From Diphasiastrum complanatum (lineage: Eukaryota > Streptophyta > Lycopodiopsida > Lycopodiales > Lycopodiaceae), in assembly GCA_029204225.1 (NCBI GenBank), contig CM055097.1, positions 4,601,059 through 4,665,058 of the forward strand: a DNA stretch of 64,000 bases. Direction: 5' to 3'. Numbering within the stretch: position 1 is the stretch's first letter; each line of letters starts with the position of its first letter. The position numbers and the translations under genes are program-made. The notes under the pieces were generated by a model, which was not told the DNA's origin, searched no databases, and saw only the letters and a program-made list of their open reading frames with translations. Below, one piece after another: positions 41,888-53,291 of this stretch.

Positions 41888-44009
41888 CTAGCCGAATACA
41901 AGTTGCCACAAGGAGGGGGCTTCCCCCTCAAAAACCTGAAGATTCCTGGTTGTCCAAATCCTCCACAAAGCCGCTAGCCTGCACACATGCCAAAGGGTAA
42001 GAGCAGAAGAATCAGTCAGAACGGAATCCCCCAGCAAGATAGTAGCCGTGTCCAGAGAAAAAGTGAGGCCCCCCCCCCCGGCGAGAAAATGTGGCTCAAC
42101 TCCAACCAAATATGTCGATGACAATGAAGGAATAAGTGCTCCATCGTTTCTTCAATCAGCTGGCAGAGTGAACAAAGGCGATCATCAAGGAAGGCCACTT
42201 GGACAACAAAGGAAGGGATTTGGTAAGGATGCGATAGGCGAGGTACCGTCGCTTCCCTACCAACAGAGATTGAGCAGTATGGAGGCGGGAGCGCAGGGCA
42301 AGCGAAGAGTAAGAGGTCGACCAAAGGTGGTTCAGGTAATCCGGGAAAAGAGAGGGAAACTGACAACGATGCAGGGAAGAATAAGAGAAGAGGGAGGGGG
42401 AAGGGGGCGGGTTCCAACCAGAAAGGTCCGCGAGTGGGACACGAGAAATGTGAAGCGGGATGGCACAAAAAGAAGCCAAGAAAAGCAACCTGCTCTCCGA
42501 TACAGAGAGGGTAGAGGAGGGAAGGACTTGGCAAGGAGGTATATGGACCAACTGAGCAAGGGAAGAAAGGCCTTTAGTGGCTAAGGAAACAGAGAGGCGA
42601 GGGTGAGAGCGAAAAAGGGGCTGTGCATTTGGAGGAAAAAGAGAAGAGGTCCAGATAGATTCAGAGGAAGGGAGAGTGGAGGCGTCTCTCCAGGAGAGGA
42701 AGGATCGAAGGAGAAGCAAAAGACGAGCCAGGTTAGTCAAAACAAAAGAACCTTTGAGCTTGAAGGAACAGCCAAAGGCCAGTATACCCGCAAGACTGGG
42801 GGATAGTAGAGCCATAACTGCCGTCGAAGAAGCCACAAAAGAAAGGAGGAGAGCATGCCAATGTTGAGAAAGGAGAGCAAGGGCCGAGAGTATATGGAGG
42901 ACCGAAGAATGGTTCTTGACAGTAGGGTCAGGAATGCCAAGGCCACCATCGCCAGTAGGGACCGTGCACATAGACCAGGGAAGAAGATGATGCTTTTTCG
43001 CCCAGAGAAAGCGGCGAAGGGCCTTAGCAAGAGAAGCCAAACGTTCATAGACGGCGGGCCATGGCCTTGGCCAAGATCTTCTAGGAGGTATTTAACATGG
43101 TGAGTGGACGAAAATCCGAGATCAGCAGAGGCGAGAAAACTTTGGGGATGAATTTGATCAGGCCTTCAGACATGAACGCAGGCAGGACCGAAGTAGAGCA
43201 CGTGAGGTTGGCAACGTGAAGCAGCCCTGGACCCAACGACTCCCAGAACTGGAGGAAAAATCCAGGAAAGACTCCATCTGGTCCAGGAGTTTTGCCAAGA
43301 GGTAAAGAGAACAGGGCAGCATGCAGCTCAGTCAAAGAAAGGGGGCCTTTATCAAGGAAACCTGATGAGAGGAGAGGCAACGCTCAGTGTAGCAAAAAGA
43401 ATGAAGACGTAGAGGGTCCGGAGGCGACGTGAGCTCAAAAGATCGAAACAAGGAAAGAAACGCTTGAACCATTGAAGCGGAGTCAGAGAGGATAGTCCCA
43501 AAAACGGAAAGAGAGTGAATGAAGGAGGAAGAATGCTTCCAACGTAAGGCACGAAAGAAAAAGGAAGAAGGAAAATCCCCCTGGCGAAGCCAGTTGAGCT
43601 TCGAACGAAGCATGAGGCCAGTGGCAAGGTGATAATCATGGCGACGCAGAATGACCTGGCAACGCAGCTGAAGATCCAAGTAAAGTGTGGAGTCCCTAGC
43701 AGAAGTTTGGGCCACAGGAATGCCTTGAAGGAGGGTGACCGCTAGGGAGCGGAGCCAAGAATGAGAGGGAGAGAGTGATTGGCCAGCATGGCAAAGAAAG
43801 GCAGAGCCGTTAGTGAGCATGGCAGCAAAGGAGGAGGAAGAGACAAGGGTAGCCTGCAGCGTGTCTCGAATGGCAAGAGAGGACAAGAGAGTGGAGTTCA
43901 TGATGTAGGGAGAATAAAAAGAGTTAGCCGGAAGGGCGAGAAACGAGCAACGAAGCAGAACAGGACTATGATAAAAGAGGGTGGTAAATTGATGAGTCTC
44001 AACGTCCAA
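41888..44009 (-). pseudogene. LINE ORF2 RT remnant and C-terminal region
   Basis: Frame 44009-43332 is the linker before RT. Frame 43380-43081 has the RT fingers (GKTPGPDGVFPGFFLQFW, LIKFIPK, DFRPLTMLN). Then, within about 40 bp, the sequence jumps to KALRRFLWAKKHHLLPW (43040), a post-RT block. The whole palm with the catalytic FADD/YADD motif is gone. Frame 42534-41888 gives the C-terminal zinc-type region (HLFLHC, LWRIWTTRN). Reverse transcription by this copy is impossible. Confidence 0.8.
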
Positions 44010-44018
44010 GAGCCGAAG

Positions 44019-44643
44019 CTAGTTAGCACAAGAGGAAAGGTAAAAACGGTCTAACCTTGCCGAACGGAAAGACGGTCCCAGCCTACAATTAGTCCAGGTG
44101 TGGTGTGGGAACTGTTGCAAGGCATGAGAGGCATCAATAAGAGAGTGAGAGGACTGAAATGAAGACCAAACAACATATTCAGAGGGTAGAATAGCATGCG
44201 GCCCATCAGAATAGTCAAGGTACATGTTAAAATCCCCTAACACAACCAAATGATTGTTCAAAATGGGCGACAAGGACCACCAGAAGTCAATGCGTTCAGA
44301 AGTAAGGCAGGGAGCATAAAGGTTAAGGAAAGAGAAGGTGAAACCTAGCTTGTGAAGGCGAAGAAGGACCCACCTGCTAGTTGAGTCAGAAGAAGTGGAG
44401 AGCACTTGCCAATCATGGGAAACAAGCATTAGAACTCCCCCCGAGTGCCTTGGGCACGAGAAACACCATAGTGAAAGGTGGCCGCAAATATCTTGATGAT
44501 GCAATGCTGATTGAATTCCCACAGTTTTGTCTCTTGCAAAGCAATGAGGACATTCTTTGAAGGATAAGAGCCAGGACTTGAGCCATACAGGTGCCACGCA
44601 CCAGATCATTCAAGCCACGGACATTCCAAGAATACAGATTCAT
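44019..44643 (-). pseudogene. LINE ORF2 endonuclease domain
   Basis: The domain starts MNLYSWNVRGLND, the usual APE-type endonuclease N-terminus, and in the next frame has SGGVLMLVSHDW, LNLYAP, LVVLGDFNMYLD and a terminal SARLDRFYL block. The GDFN and SxxDR motifs that nick target DNA are present. One or two frameshifts near 44600-44430 break the frame, and the catalytic QETK motif is only recoverable out of frame. Confidence 0.8.
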
Positions 44644-44649
44644 GTCGAA

Positions 44650-45603
44650 AACATCGAAAGAGGAGAAGCAGGCAAAGGCTGATGCGACAAGAGAGTCTCC
44701 CGTGCCACCAACTCGGGTAGGAGCTTGGCCCTTAGGTCCCGCTTCACTGTAGTAAGCTTGTTAGAGGCTTCATCACCGTAGAGCGCTTCTTAGTGATGGT
44801 TGCAGCCGCAGGCACCCCGACAGGCAAAACCGCTAAGGGGAACGCCCGCGAACACTGACTAGTACGGGCTGCCCATGGACAAAGAGGGCGCTTTTTCAGA
44901 GGGAGGTGTCAGCCCATGCACCAAGGGAAAGGATGTCCACAGTTGAGCATGAGGTTGATCCTCAGGGTAATCTGCCCATTGGGCCGACTTAGTAGTCTGT
45001 AGATCAGAACTGAGAGACACGAGCGAGGGAGGCTGCGTGCCGGTGAGGGCCACTGAAACCACAGCCTCTTCAGCAGCAGAGAAGGATCTCACGGACAAAG
45101 GAATAAGAGTCTGCTGCTCGCTTGGCAAGACAGTCGCCAATCCAATGGCAGGAGGCACTGTTGGAGGCGAAACAGAGGGGCCGAGCAAATGCCGAGAGGG
45201 CCGGCACAACAATGCAGGTGCATCCAGGGGAGTAGGCAGCAGAGGAGGCAAGGATGACATTGCCGGAGCAACCTTGAAGGTCGGCTCGGGTGGATGGGCC
45301 TTCCCAGTCCCTGGCAAGAAAGAATCACCAAGCATTGAGGAATTAAGCGCCGAGCAAGAAGGGGGCAGTTTGCCACCACATGCCCAAGGCGATGACATCT
45401 GTGATAGGAATCCGGGAGTCCTATAAAGATGTGTGGCTACACATATGACTGATCAGCAGAGAAGAAGAGAGCCTGCTCCACCAAAGGCTGAGATAGCTTC
45501 CAAAGGACACAAGCCCGGACATGAGGCGAAATGCCGCAAGTGTATTCACTGAACTAAAAGGAAGATTTAGAATCTCAATCTCAACCGAAAACAATACTGT
45601 CAT
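44650..45603 (-). pseudogene. LINE ORF1 remnant
   Basis: Two frames remain. 45603-45421 has FSVEIEILNLPFSSVNT, resembling the nucleic-acid-binding N-terminal region of plant L1 ORF1. 45398-44859 is a Pro/Ser-rich tail of 179 codons. ORF1 protein would coat the LINE RNA. The zinc knuckle expected in some families is not visible. Confidence 0.6.
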
Positions 45604-45753
45604 AGATATCCAATATCTATTTCAAAATCGGTTTAAAGAACCTAAGTTTTTTACAGATTAGAAGTGCTCGGTCTCAGTCATTATAAAGAAACATTCTATA
45701 ATGCCACAAAAAGAATCCAAATTATTGAATTCTTGTATGGAACACCTTCCATC

Positions 45754-47560
45754 TTCTTTCATTTGCAATTCCTAGGGATTTGATCCAAATCCAATTGCAA
45801 AACAAAGATGGTTCCAAAAATGGATTATCTAACTACCAAAAGCTAAAATCCCAATTGTATTCTCACTTGCTATCACTAATACTTCAGGAATTGAAACTAA
45901 ATTTAATAATTGGATCACTTGGTCAACCAAGCCTCACACAACCAAATTGGATGCATGATGGCTCAAATTAGAGGCAAATTATCATATCTTTCATCTTGTA
46001 ACAAAATCCAACAGGTTCAAACCACCATTTGAGAGTTATTCATGCTAAAAAATCCTCAAAAATACACTATTTTCTGACTTTTTGAGACCCTTAATGGTGT
46101 CCAATCCTAACCAAACTTCATGAAAGCCTTAGGACATCATCATTACACCTCTGAAAACGTGCATGCAAAGTATTGGCCATGAATTTTATAAAAAATCCCA
46201 AAGTTATTTCAAAACCCATGTTTTTTTGACCAATTTTGACCAAAATTTGTGGATCAAATCCACAATTAAGTGCAGTCAGACCCAAATCCCTGTAAATATA
46301 TTACATGCAAGCACTACAAGTTTTGATTTCAATCAATTATGGCAAGTTTCCACTAGTATACATTCTCTCCCATGAGGAGAGAATATTCCTCTTAGGATTC
46401 CCATGCAACCTAAATAAGCGATTGAATTCCTATTTTTGCATTATATCAGTCAAACACCATGCAAGTGCTCCTATGTACAATTATAGGTCTGGATCCTCAT
46501 ATGATTATTAATTACATTACTGGCCAAGCCCGGAATGACGAGGCATAACTAATAACCATATACATTGGAGTGACCAGCTATCCATGTCAGGAATTATTTT
46601 GAATCCCTCATACTGGACATGGACGTAATATCAACACACTCAAGATTTATCTCTTTCTAGAGTATCACCTTTTCTATTGAGCACTTCACATGAATATTGA
46701 GCACTTAAGCACTTCATAGTACTAGCATAGACATTTATATGGAACAAACCCATACCATAATCATGCTACTTGTTAGTCAAATGAGCATTCCATAGCTTAT
46801 AGTGAAACAACAAGACCTGCAATAATACTACCAACACTCGAAGATGATAGAAAGTATACCACAGTGCTCGGTGTCGGGTCGAGCTCAATGGGGAGAGAGG
46901 CTCAGTTCCTTTGTACTCCCACGACTACCTTCACAAGTAGAGAGTGACAGGCATGCTGGTTGAACAGATAGTTCCATGGCCATTACTCCATAGTTGGAGG
47001 TGAGAACTTGCTGGCCTGTGAGAAGAGGAGAAGTGTCAAAAGCCCATAAGTAGCTTGGACCGGTACATGAAGTGCAAGACAAATCACAGCAAGAGTGATA
47101 AAGCATCAAAGAAAACAACAAGAATCGCTGAATGTAAGGTAATGCTCATAGACACCTAATATGTGTTCTAATGAGCAGTCTGAAAAGACATGTAGGTATG
47201 AACAAGGATTTAATATATTCTGTATTTTCCTCAATTTTAAACTCATCAAGGAATTTTGACAGTAAAATTTCCTTGTCAAAATAGAAAGAAGAAGCCATAG
47301 CAGGTACCTAATATCGCTTCTGTGTGACGAGAGACAACAAGCAGTAAAGAGGGCAACAGTCGACACGCACAGAATCGATATTCGGCTACAACACCAAATA
47401 TTGCTTCTGTGCAACAGGGCGTATTCCAATCGAAATGGAATGAATAGGCTATGCATAGAACCGATATTACAACAATCAAGGAAAAGAATACAAAAAACAT
47501 GAAAAATGACCGACTTTTATACTCTTCCATTTGCATGTGCAATGTTCGTGACATGTGTCA
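45754..47560. other. Unassigned sequence, no gene recognised
   Basis: AT-rich sequence with short open frames only. Around 47308-47460 the words AATATCGCTTCTGTG and AATATTGCTTCTGTGC recur and are echoed at 47900-48080, suggesting one old repeat. Confidence 0.4.
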
Positions 47561-47582
47561 TGATTCTATCTTTTGGGCAATC

Positions 47583-47768
47583 CACACGTGCTAGTCAAAC
47601 AGTCAATGGCACGTGGAAAACTCCTATTGGCTAGCCTTGCACACATGTGAGTCAATGACACATGGCAATATGTTATTGGTCAAATTTTTCCATATGTGTG
47701 AGTCAATGGTCAATGACACATGGTGTAATGCGATTGGCTAAAAAATTTCTTTGCATGTGTGAGCCAAA
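47583..47768. repeat. Degenerate tandem repeats with E-box-like palindromes
   Basis: About three and a half units of roughly 60 bp occur. Each starts with a CACACGTG, CACACATGTG or CATATGTGTG word, then GAGTCAATG, GACACATGG and ATTGGCTA or ATTGGTCAA. The units drift in sequence but keep this order. Confidence 0.7.
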
Positions 47769-47899
47769 TTTTCTTCGTGTGCAAGAGAGAAAATATTGAA
47801 AACACCATTCTAAAGTCAATTTTCTCTTTCTTTCTCCCATTTCATGCAATATCACTTATGTGCACTCCCTATATACCCCATCGACCTCTCCCTCATAAC

Positions 47900-48080
47900 A
47901 CCATGCATAGAAGCAATATTTGACCATACATATCGATTTTGTGCGCGTCTAGTATTGTTAATTTCTCTCCTCAATCACTAGCTATGCATAGAAGTGATAT
48001 TGGATCCCTCTTATCGATTTTGTGCATGTTTTCTTTTTTCACTTCCCACCTCCATAGATAGAGTTGCATAGATCCGATAT
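47900..48080. repeat. Degenerate direct repeats (GCATAGAAG ... TATCGATTTTGTGC)
   Basis: Copies of GCATAGAAGCAATATT or GCATAGAAGTGATATT, followed by TATCGATTTTGTGC, occur at about 47905 and 47993. A third, partial copy (GCATAGATCCGATATGG) is near 48066. Confidence 0.6.
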
Positions 48081-48249
48081 GGAGCGTGTGAAGCAGACAC
48101 GTATATATTTTTTCTTGAGGCCTTTCAGATCCGGACCCATGCCATCTCTATGACCCCCAAAATAGATAGAAGAGGGCTAGGAGGAGCCAATGGATTTATG
48201 AGATTAAGAAGTATCAAAGATCCATTGAGTTTCTCATTTAAACAATGGC

Positions 48250-48688
48250 CTCCACGTGTGAAATCAGAATTCCTCAAGTTCATAAACCTAAATTGAGTTT
48301 TGACCTACAAAAGATCCAATTTACATATGCAAAGGACTCGATTTATGAGTGAAATCAATCAAGCATGCTCTAGCATTGGTATCTCTTCCAAATCTTTGAT
48401 AAATGTGGTTGCTCCTTTCATAATTTGAAACACAAGAGCTCTGATACCATGTGAAGAATTTTAGACCATTAAGATCCAAAATGTCTCCCTTAATCTTTGG
48501 GTAGAAAGTTAACACATCTAGAACATTGCCAATGTAGAAAAAATCAACATCTACTCAATGAAAGAGATGTAAACTCAATAAGAACTTGATCAAACATCAA
48601 ATATATAGTAAAATAAAGTTGTTGTCTGTACAATAACAGTACCCTTCTGTATTTTTCATGTGTGGATCCAAAAATAACAAAATATGGG
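48250..48688 (-). mobile_element. Element B-family LTR end, PBS and leader
   Basis: On the minus strand, the 3' part of a B-type LTR (48688-48450, matching GGATCCAAAAATAACAAA and TAGAACTTGATCAAAC) is followed by a primer-binding site (48449-48438, TGGTATCAGAGC on the minus strand) and the B-type leader down to about 48250. The LTR is truncated on the right and gag is absent. Confidence 0.8.
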
Positions 48689-49324
48689 AACAAAGCAAGA
48701 GAGAAGATGGATAAAATGTTTCCTAGCAGAGAAAATTTTTGGTGTGTAATTTGTGTTGTAAATCATATCATGAATGAATTTCCAACAATGAACGGATGTG
48801 TGGTGGATACCTATTGTCATTTGTGCAATTCAAATGGACACGAGACTACTTTTTGTTTGTTTAATTCACGGATTATCCAGCAAAGGTATTCTAAGTTTGG
48901 TTATCAAGAAAATCCCAAATGGAAAGCACCATATGGAAAGGTCCATGGCCTTGGATTTTTAGAACCACTAGCTTTACCTCCTCCTCGAGTACAACAAGCT
49001 CCTCATGCCTATATGATGGAGTCAGAAGCCTCAAGTAGCCATGAGCATTGGAATTATAATAGAGGACCAAGACATTGTTCCTCTAGAGCAACATGCTATC
49101 TATGCCGCTTGATTACAATCAAACCATGTCAAGCAATAAGTTCTGTTCTAAAAAAATCCATTAATCCTTCTGTACCAGTTATGGTTGTCACAATAGCTCA
49201 AAAATATAAAAAAGTTGTTGTTGAAACAACACTTACAAAATCTGTACCAGTTACTGATCTACCTATCATATCTGGAGTCTATCCAAATCTCAACTCTGAG
49301 AAGAAGAAATACCACAATATGTGA
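48689..49324 (+). pseudogene. Unassigned gag-like ORF with CCHC motifs
   Basis: The open frame runs from 48662, but its first nine codons are antisense B-type LTR, so the true fragment starts at about 48689 (a Met at 48706). It has WCVICVVNHIMNEFP (a knuckle-like C2 plus H), then CHLCNSNGHETTFC, a perfect CX2CX4HX4C knuckle at about 48813-48854, then a Pro-rich stretch and a third Cys pair (CYLC). This is nucleocapsid-like. I cannot place the family. It ends at TGA 49322-49324, next to the E fragment. Confidence 0.5.
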
Positions 49325-49344
49325 TAATGGATTAAAATCTTACA

Positions 49345-50120
49345 AGAAGAAGAAGCCTTGGAAGATACCTTCTTTCCACAAAAGAAGCATTTTTTCTTTG
49401 ACTTGTCCTTTGTCTTTGAACTTGATGCTTGATCTTCCTCCTTGTCCTCCTTTGCTTGATCCTTCTTAGATCCCTTGGTCTTCTTCTTGCCTTTGAATGA
49501 TAAATTTGCCTTCTCATCTCCATCTTTTAATGATAAGAAACTCGTCCTAGATTTTGCATGGAGCATCCTACACTCTTCAACCACTAGCGCAATACTATGG
49601 AGCTTATCAATTGATGGAAAAGTGTCTTGGATGGTAAAAATTTGAACCAAATTGGAAAATTCATCTCCCTAAGCCATTGAGTATCAATTGTACAAGCTCG
49701 CCATCTAGAATCTTCTCTCCAATAGAAACTAATTCTTTGTTGAGAGACTTGATCCTAAGCACATATTCTTGTGCACTTTCATCACTTCTTCTCATACTTT
49801 GTAAGATTTGGTTTTTTATCATAAGTACTCTTGAAGTGTTGTTGGATTCATATATAGCTTTAAGAGAATCCCAAGCTTCCTTGGCTGATGTGCAAGAGGT
49901 CATCACTAACATTCATTTTGATCTTATGAAGTGCTAGCCTTGTCTTCTTCTTGTATCTAACCAAATCTTGTCCTTCGAGAGGCTCATCCTCTTCTTCTAG
50001 GACATTATCAAAGAAGTCTTGGAGCACTAAGAGTGACTCCATCCTCATTTTACATATTAAGTAGTTTGTAGAATTTAACCTCTCACTAGATCCAAGAAGG
50101 AAGTCACAAATGGTTCCCAT
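49345..50120 (-). pseudogene. Element E gag
   Basis: Gag begins MGTICDFLLGSSERLNSTNY at 50120 and reads to 49912. It shifts frame there (DDLLHIS against TSCTSAKEAWDSL) and continues to 49661 (NKELVSIGEKILDGELVQLI). After another frame change (49650-49345) it covers the Lys-rich region (KGKKKTKGSKKDQ) up to KCFFCGK, the first half of the knuckle. The function would be RNA packaging. Two frameshifts and truncation make it inactive. Confidence 0.85.
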
Positions 50121-50507
50121 CTCCTAATGATTTGTACTAATGATTTACTTGTTGGCCCTCCCTAAGATCTTTTCCAAAATTTGCCTCACTAGCAACTCAC
50201 TTGATGTTCACAAAGACACAATCCCCTTGATCTTGATTCACAAGAACTTTTTAAGGAGGATTCTACAAAACAATGCTCAAGAAAATTGGTTTTGATTTGA
50301 ACCTAGAAACTCACAAAATTTTCACTTGTCCTGATTACCTCAAATTTGACTTCTAGCCCACTCAATGGACTTCTAGCCAAAGTTCTTACACTCCCTCTCA
50401 AAGATGAAATGGAGATTAGATGAGAATTCATCAAAGACTTATTGAATCCCATCAATTTTCACCATTTTTGGACAAAAAACATGATAAATCTCTCTCACAC
50501 TTCTTGA

Positions 50508-52374
50508 TGTCGAAAAGAGAAATGTGGTTTTTGGTGAGCAGTGGAAGTGAAACGAGTGGTAATGGATAAAAAATGTGTCAGTTACCAACAAGCATTCAAG
50601 ATGAATCGAAAAACAATACTCAATAGAACAACAATAGTGTGGACAAAAATTGCATTCTGATTAACACAAAAAGTGATTTCAAAGACGTGAAGCTGGCCGT
50701 GAGACAGTAGTGTGCACAAATGTTTTAGTTGAGTTTTTTATAGCAAAAACTAACTGAATGAAACTACAGAATAATGCCTGCAAGATGATAACCTGATCAG
50801 GACGCTGACTCCATAGTAGGCCTTCATTGATGGATGTTAGTTAATCAGTACATTGAACGCTTAGCATTAACCTACTTAATTAACTAGATCCATCCTATAG
50901 TAGGTAGCCGCCATTTAACAATAATAACATCGATATATGTAGGCCTCATTCTTTTAGTCTTGTTGTTGAATGTTCAAATAAGATTTGCTCACTGACATGG
51001 ACCATGGCATTGGGTTCCTCCTCTACTATAGAATTTTGTTCCCAGAGTGTAGCTTTTCACGATCATAATCTATGGTTTCAAAAGTGCCCTTACTTGTAGT
51101 TGTGACAAAGTGGCCCTCGACTCAATGCTCATGCTTCTTGCGGTGGGACTCGATTCGGCTTTCGCAAAGGAAAATGCCAAAAGCTTCTCATCTAGGTTTG
51201 ATCAAGACTGCAACCTTGTTGCCTTATAAAATGCTTGACAACTATGGACAAAGCTCTAGAAATAATGTAATTAAGTTCTCATGTGAAGAGCTCAAAGCAA
51301 ATCAATCTTCTAGTATTGATGTCTCCTTCCCTGAGGATCCGATCCTGAGCCTAAGGAGGATGCATTTCTTCTGATCTCCTCTTGTAGTAGCATCAAAATG
51401 ACTCTTGATCAAGTGAGATGCTGATGGGTCAAAATAACTATGACCCATGTTTCATGGGCATCAAGCAGACTCAATAAAAGAGTAATTACTGCATCAGAAT
51501 CTTCAATGATTGAGCCAGTTGTAGTCATCTGCTCCATAAGGTTTTTGAAAGTGTTGAGATGGCTCGAAATACTATCTTTTTTCAGACATTCTCAAAGTGA
51601 AGAATTTCTTCCTCAGATGGAGTTTGGATGTGACATCTCTGATGTCATAGAAAGTTGCCAGGATGTCCCAAGCATCCTTAGCAGTCTGAGCAGATCGAAT
51701 GTGACTGATCTGGAAATCTTTGATGTTTAGTGTGATTAAGACAAACACCTTGCCATCTTGTTGTTTTCATTTGGTGATGCTGGCTGCATCGACCTCTGGC
51801 TTGACATCAGTACCATCAACTATGTCCCACAGTTCTTTGTAGAACGACTCTCATCTTGAACTTCCAGAGATGGTTGTTCTCTTCGTTGAGTTTGTCAATC
51901 AAAGATGAACTAGATGATGGATACATTCCAGTATAGTAGCGAGATCATTGGTAGAAACAACAATATCGAAATACTATTGGCCGCACACTTGTTGAAATGA
52001 GGTCTTGGTAAAAACAAGACTGATTATCTGCAATAAAAATGCAGACTACTGAACCACCCGCTCTAATACCATGTCGAAAATGAGAGAAATGTGATTTTTG
52101 GTGAGCAGCAAAAGTGAAACGACTGGTTAATGGATTAGAAATGCGTCAGTTACCAGCAAACAATCAAGATGAATCGAAAAACAATACTCAATAGAACAAC
52201 TAACTGAATGAAACTACAGAATAATGCTTGTAGGATGATAACCTGATCAGGGTGCTGACTCCATAGTAGATCTTCATTGATAATTGAATGTCAGTTGATC
52301 AGTACATTGAAAGCTTGACATTAACCTACTTAATTAACTAGATACATCCTACAATAGGTAGTCGTCATTTAACA
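50508..52374 (-). mobile_element. Element F: short LTR-gag-LTR element
   Basis: Two direct repeats, 50508-50920 (413 bp) and 52072-52374 (303 bp, with about 110 bp deleted), both read TGTTAAATG ... CGACA on the minus strand. A primer-binding site TGGTATTAGAG (52071-52061) follows the right-hand (5') LTR. The internal 1.15 kb encodes only gag-like sequence. The layout resembles the non-autonomous TR-GAG class of plants. The flanks (50503-50507 and 52375-52379) show no target duplication, so age or rearrangement has obscured it. It lies within the leader of element E. Confidence 0.75.
51400..52000 (-). pseudogene. Element F gag remnant
   Basis: The minus strand encodes, across several frames, a UBN2-type copia gag. 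It has YKELWDIVDGTDVKPEVDA (about 51845-51790), IKDFQISHIRSAQTAKDAWD (about 51727-51668), and a KLHLRKKFF block (about 51635-51600). Stops and frame changes occur throughout. No zinc knuckle, protease or RT follows before the 3' LTR. Confidence 0.65.
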
Positions 52375-52690
52375 GTAAATGTATGTACAAAGTAGGTGGA
52401 TTGTCAATGTTGCAACATGGGTTGGATTTTTTAGTTGGCAGTATCGAAAATATATACTATATCAAAAAATAACATTGACTCACAAAATATATAATGACTC
52501 AAAAGTTCAGAAGTGCCCACACATGTGGACAATATGGATTTTGATCCCTACCAAGTTTGGAATCAAATCTCCTCACCAAAGTTGAGATTCTAGCTCACCC
52601 TCTCAATACTAGTTTTTAGCACCAATACTTGTTAAAAATGGATTTGCTTTTTATTGATGGTTCATGCTCTTGTACTTGGCTCTAATACCA

Positions 52691-53291
52691 TGTGAGAGAA
52701 CTGTACTTTAGGACCATAAATGGATCTTAGAAAGATCTACAAGAGTGATTGGTTGCTTGCTTAGCAATCGAATTGATCATAAACTGAAATCCGAATCCAC
52801 ACATGTGAACCACAGCCTGTTGTATGGCCTATAGACAGAGAATGAAGTAGAAATCAACTTGTTTGCATTTGGATCACAAAATCACAATGTACATAGTGGA
52901 ATAGCTCGAGATTGCCAATGAGCTCCAAAAATAATCTATCTTCTCACTATGGAGAGTGGAACTACATAGTGAAAGTCACTTCCTTTTTAAAGTCCAGCAT
53001 GTAAGGAAGTTAACTTGGCTTTCTTGCCCTAATTTGCAACCCTAGCCTCATTCTTAGAGTCATGTCAAGTAGGTGGCTAGTTGGTCAATTTTCACCTCAA
53101 ATCTAGGATTTAGGTCCTATAATCTAGAAATTACTACCAACTTGACCTGACCTACTCTATAGACTTGATCTAGCCTACACAAGGACAGGTTTCCCACGTG
53201 GTTCCATGGCCTCACACGTGTGGGACCCACTTATGTACATTTTACATGATTTTTGATCAAGCTAGATTTGCCAATTTTTGGCAATTCTTCA
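52691..53291 (-). repeat. 5' LTR of minus-strand element E
   Basis: The LTR starts about TGAAGAATTGCC (53291) and ends TCTCTCACA (52691). It has CACACGTGTG at 53213-53222. The primer-binding site 52690-52679 reads TGGTATTAGAGC (one C-to-T change). Confidence 0.8.

Larger units (their letters stand above)
41698..45753 (-). mobile_element. L1-type LINE, full 5' and 3' ends, RT core deleted
   Basis: This minus-strand non-LTR retrotransposon has its 5' end at 45753 (GATGGAAGGTG, the same base as the fragment at 7112). ORF1 follows, then ORF2 with apurinic endonuclease, RT and a C-terminal zinc region, and a short 3' poly-A (T10 on the plus strand, 41698-41707). It is clearly GC-richer than its surroundings. 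At about 4.06 kb it is shorter than usual plant L1 elements, consistent with loss of the RT palm. Many frameshifts are present. Confidence 0.85.
49345..53291 (-). mobile_element. Copia element E (minus), truncated, hosting element F
   Basis: Right to left it has a 5' LTR (53291-52691), a primer-binding site with one change, a leader interrupted by element F (50508-52374), gag from 50120, and truncation inside the gag zinc knuckle at about 49345. Pol is absent. It belongs to the same family as 34434-36306. Confidence 0.85.

Noticed and set aside
42048-42584. A 178-codon plus-strand open frame, Arg/Gly-rich
   Set aside because: It is antisense to the LINE C-terminal region, where the minus strand carries recognisable LINE motifs; the GC-rich sequence keeps the opposite strand open by chance.
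50508-52374. A 5-bp target duplication for element F
   Set aside because: Flanks CTTGA and GTAAA do not match, so no duplication is claimed; borders rest on the paired LTRs and the primer-binding site only.
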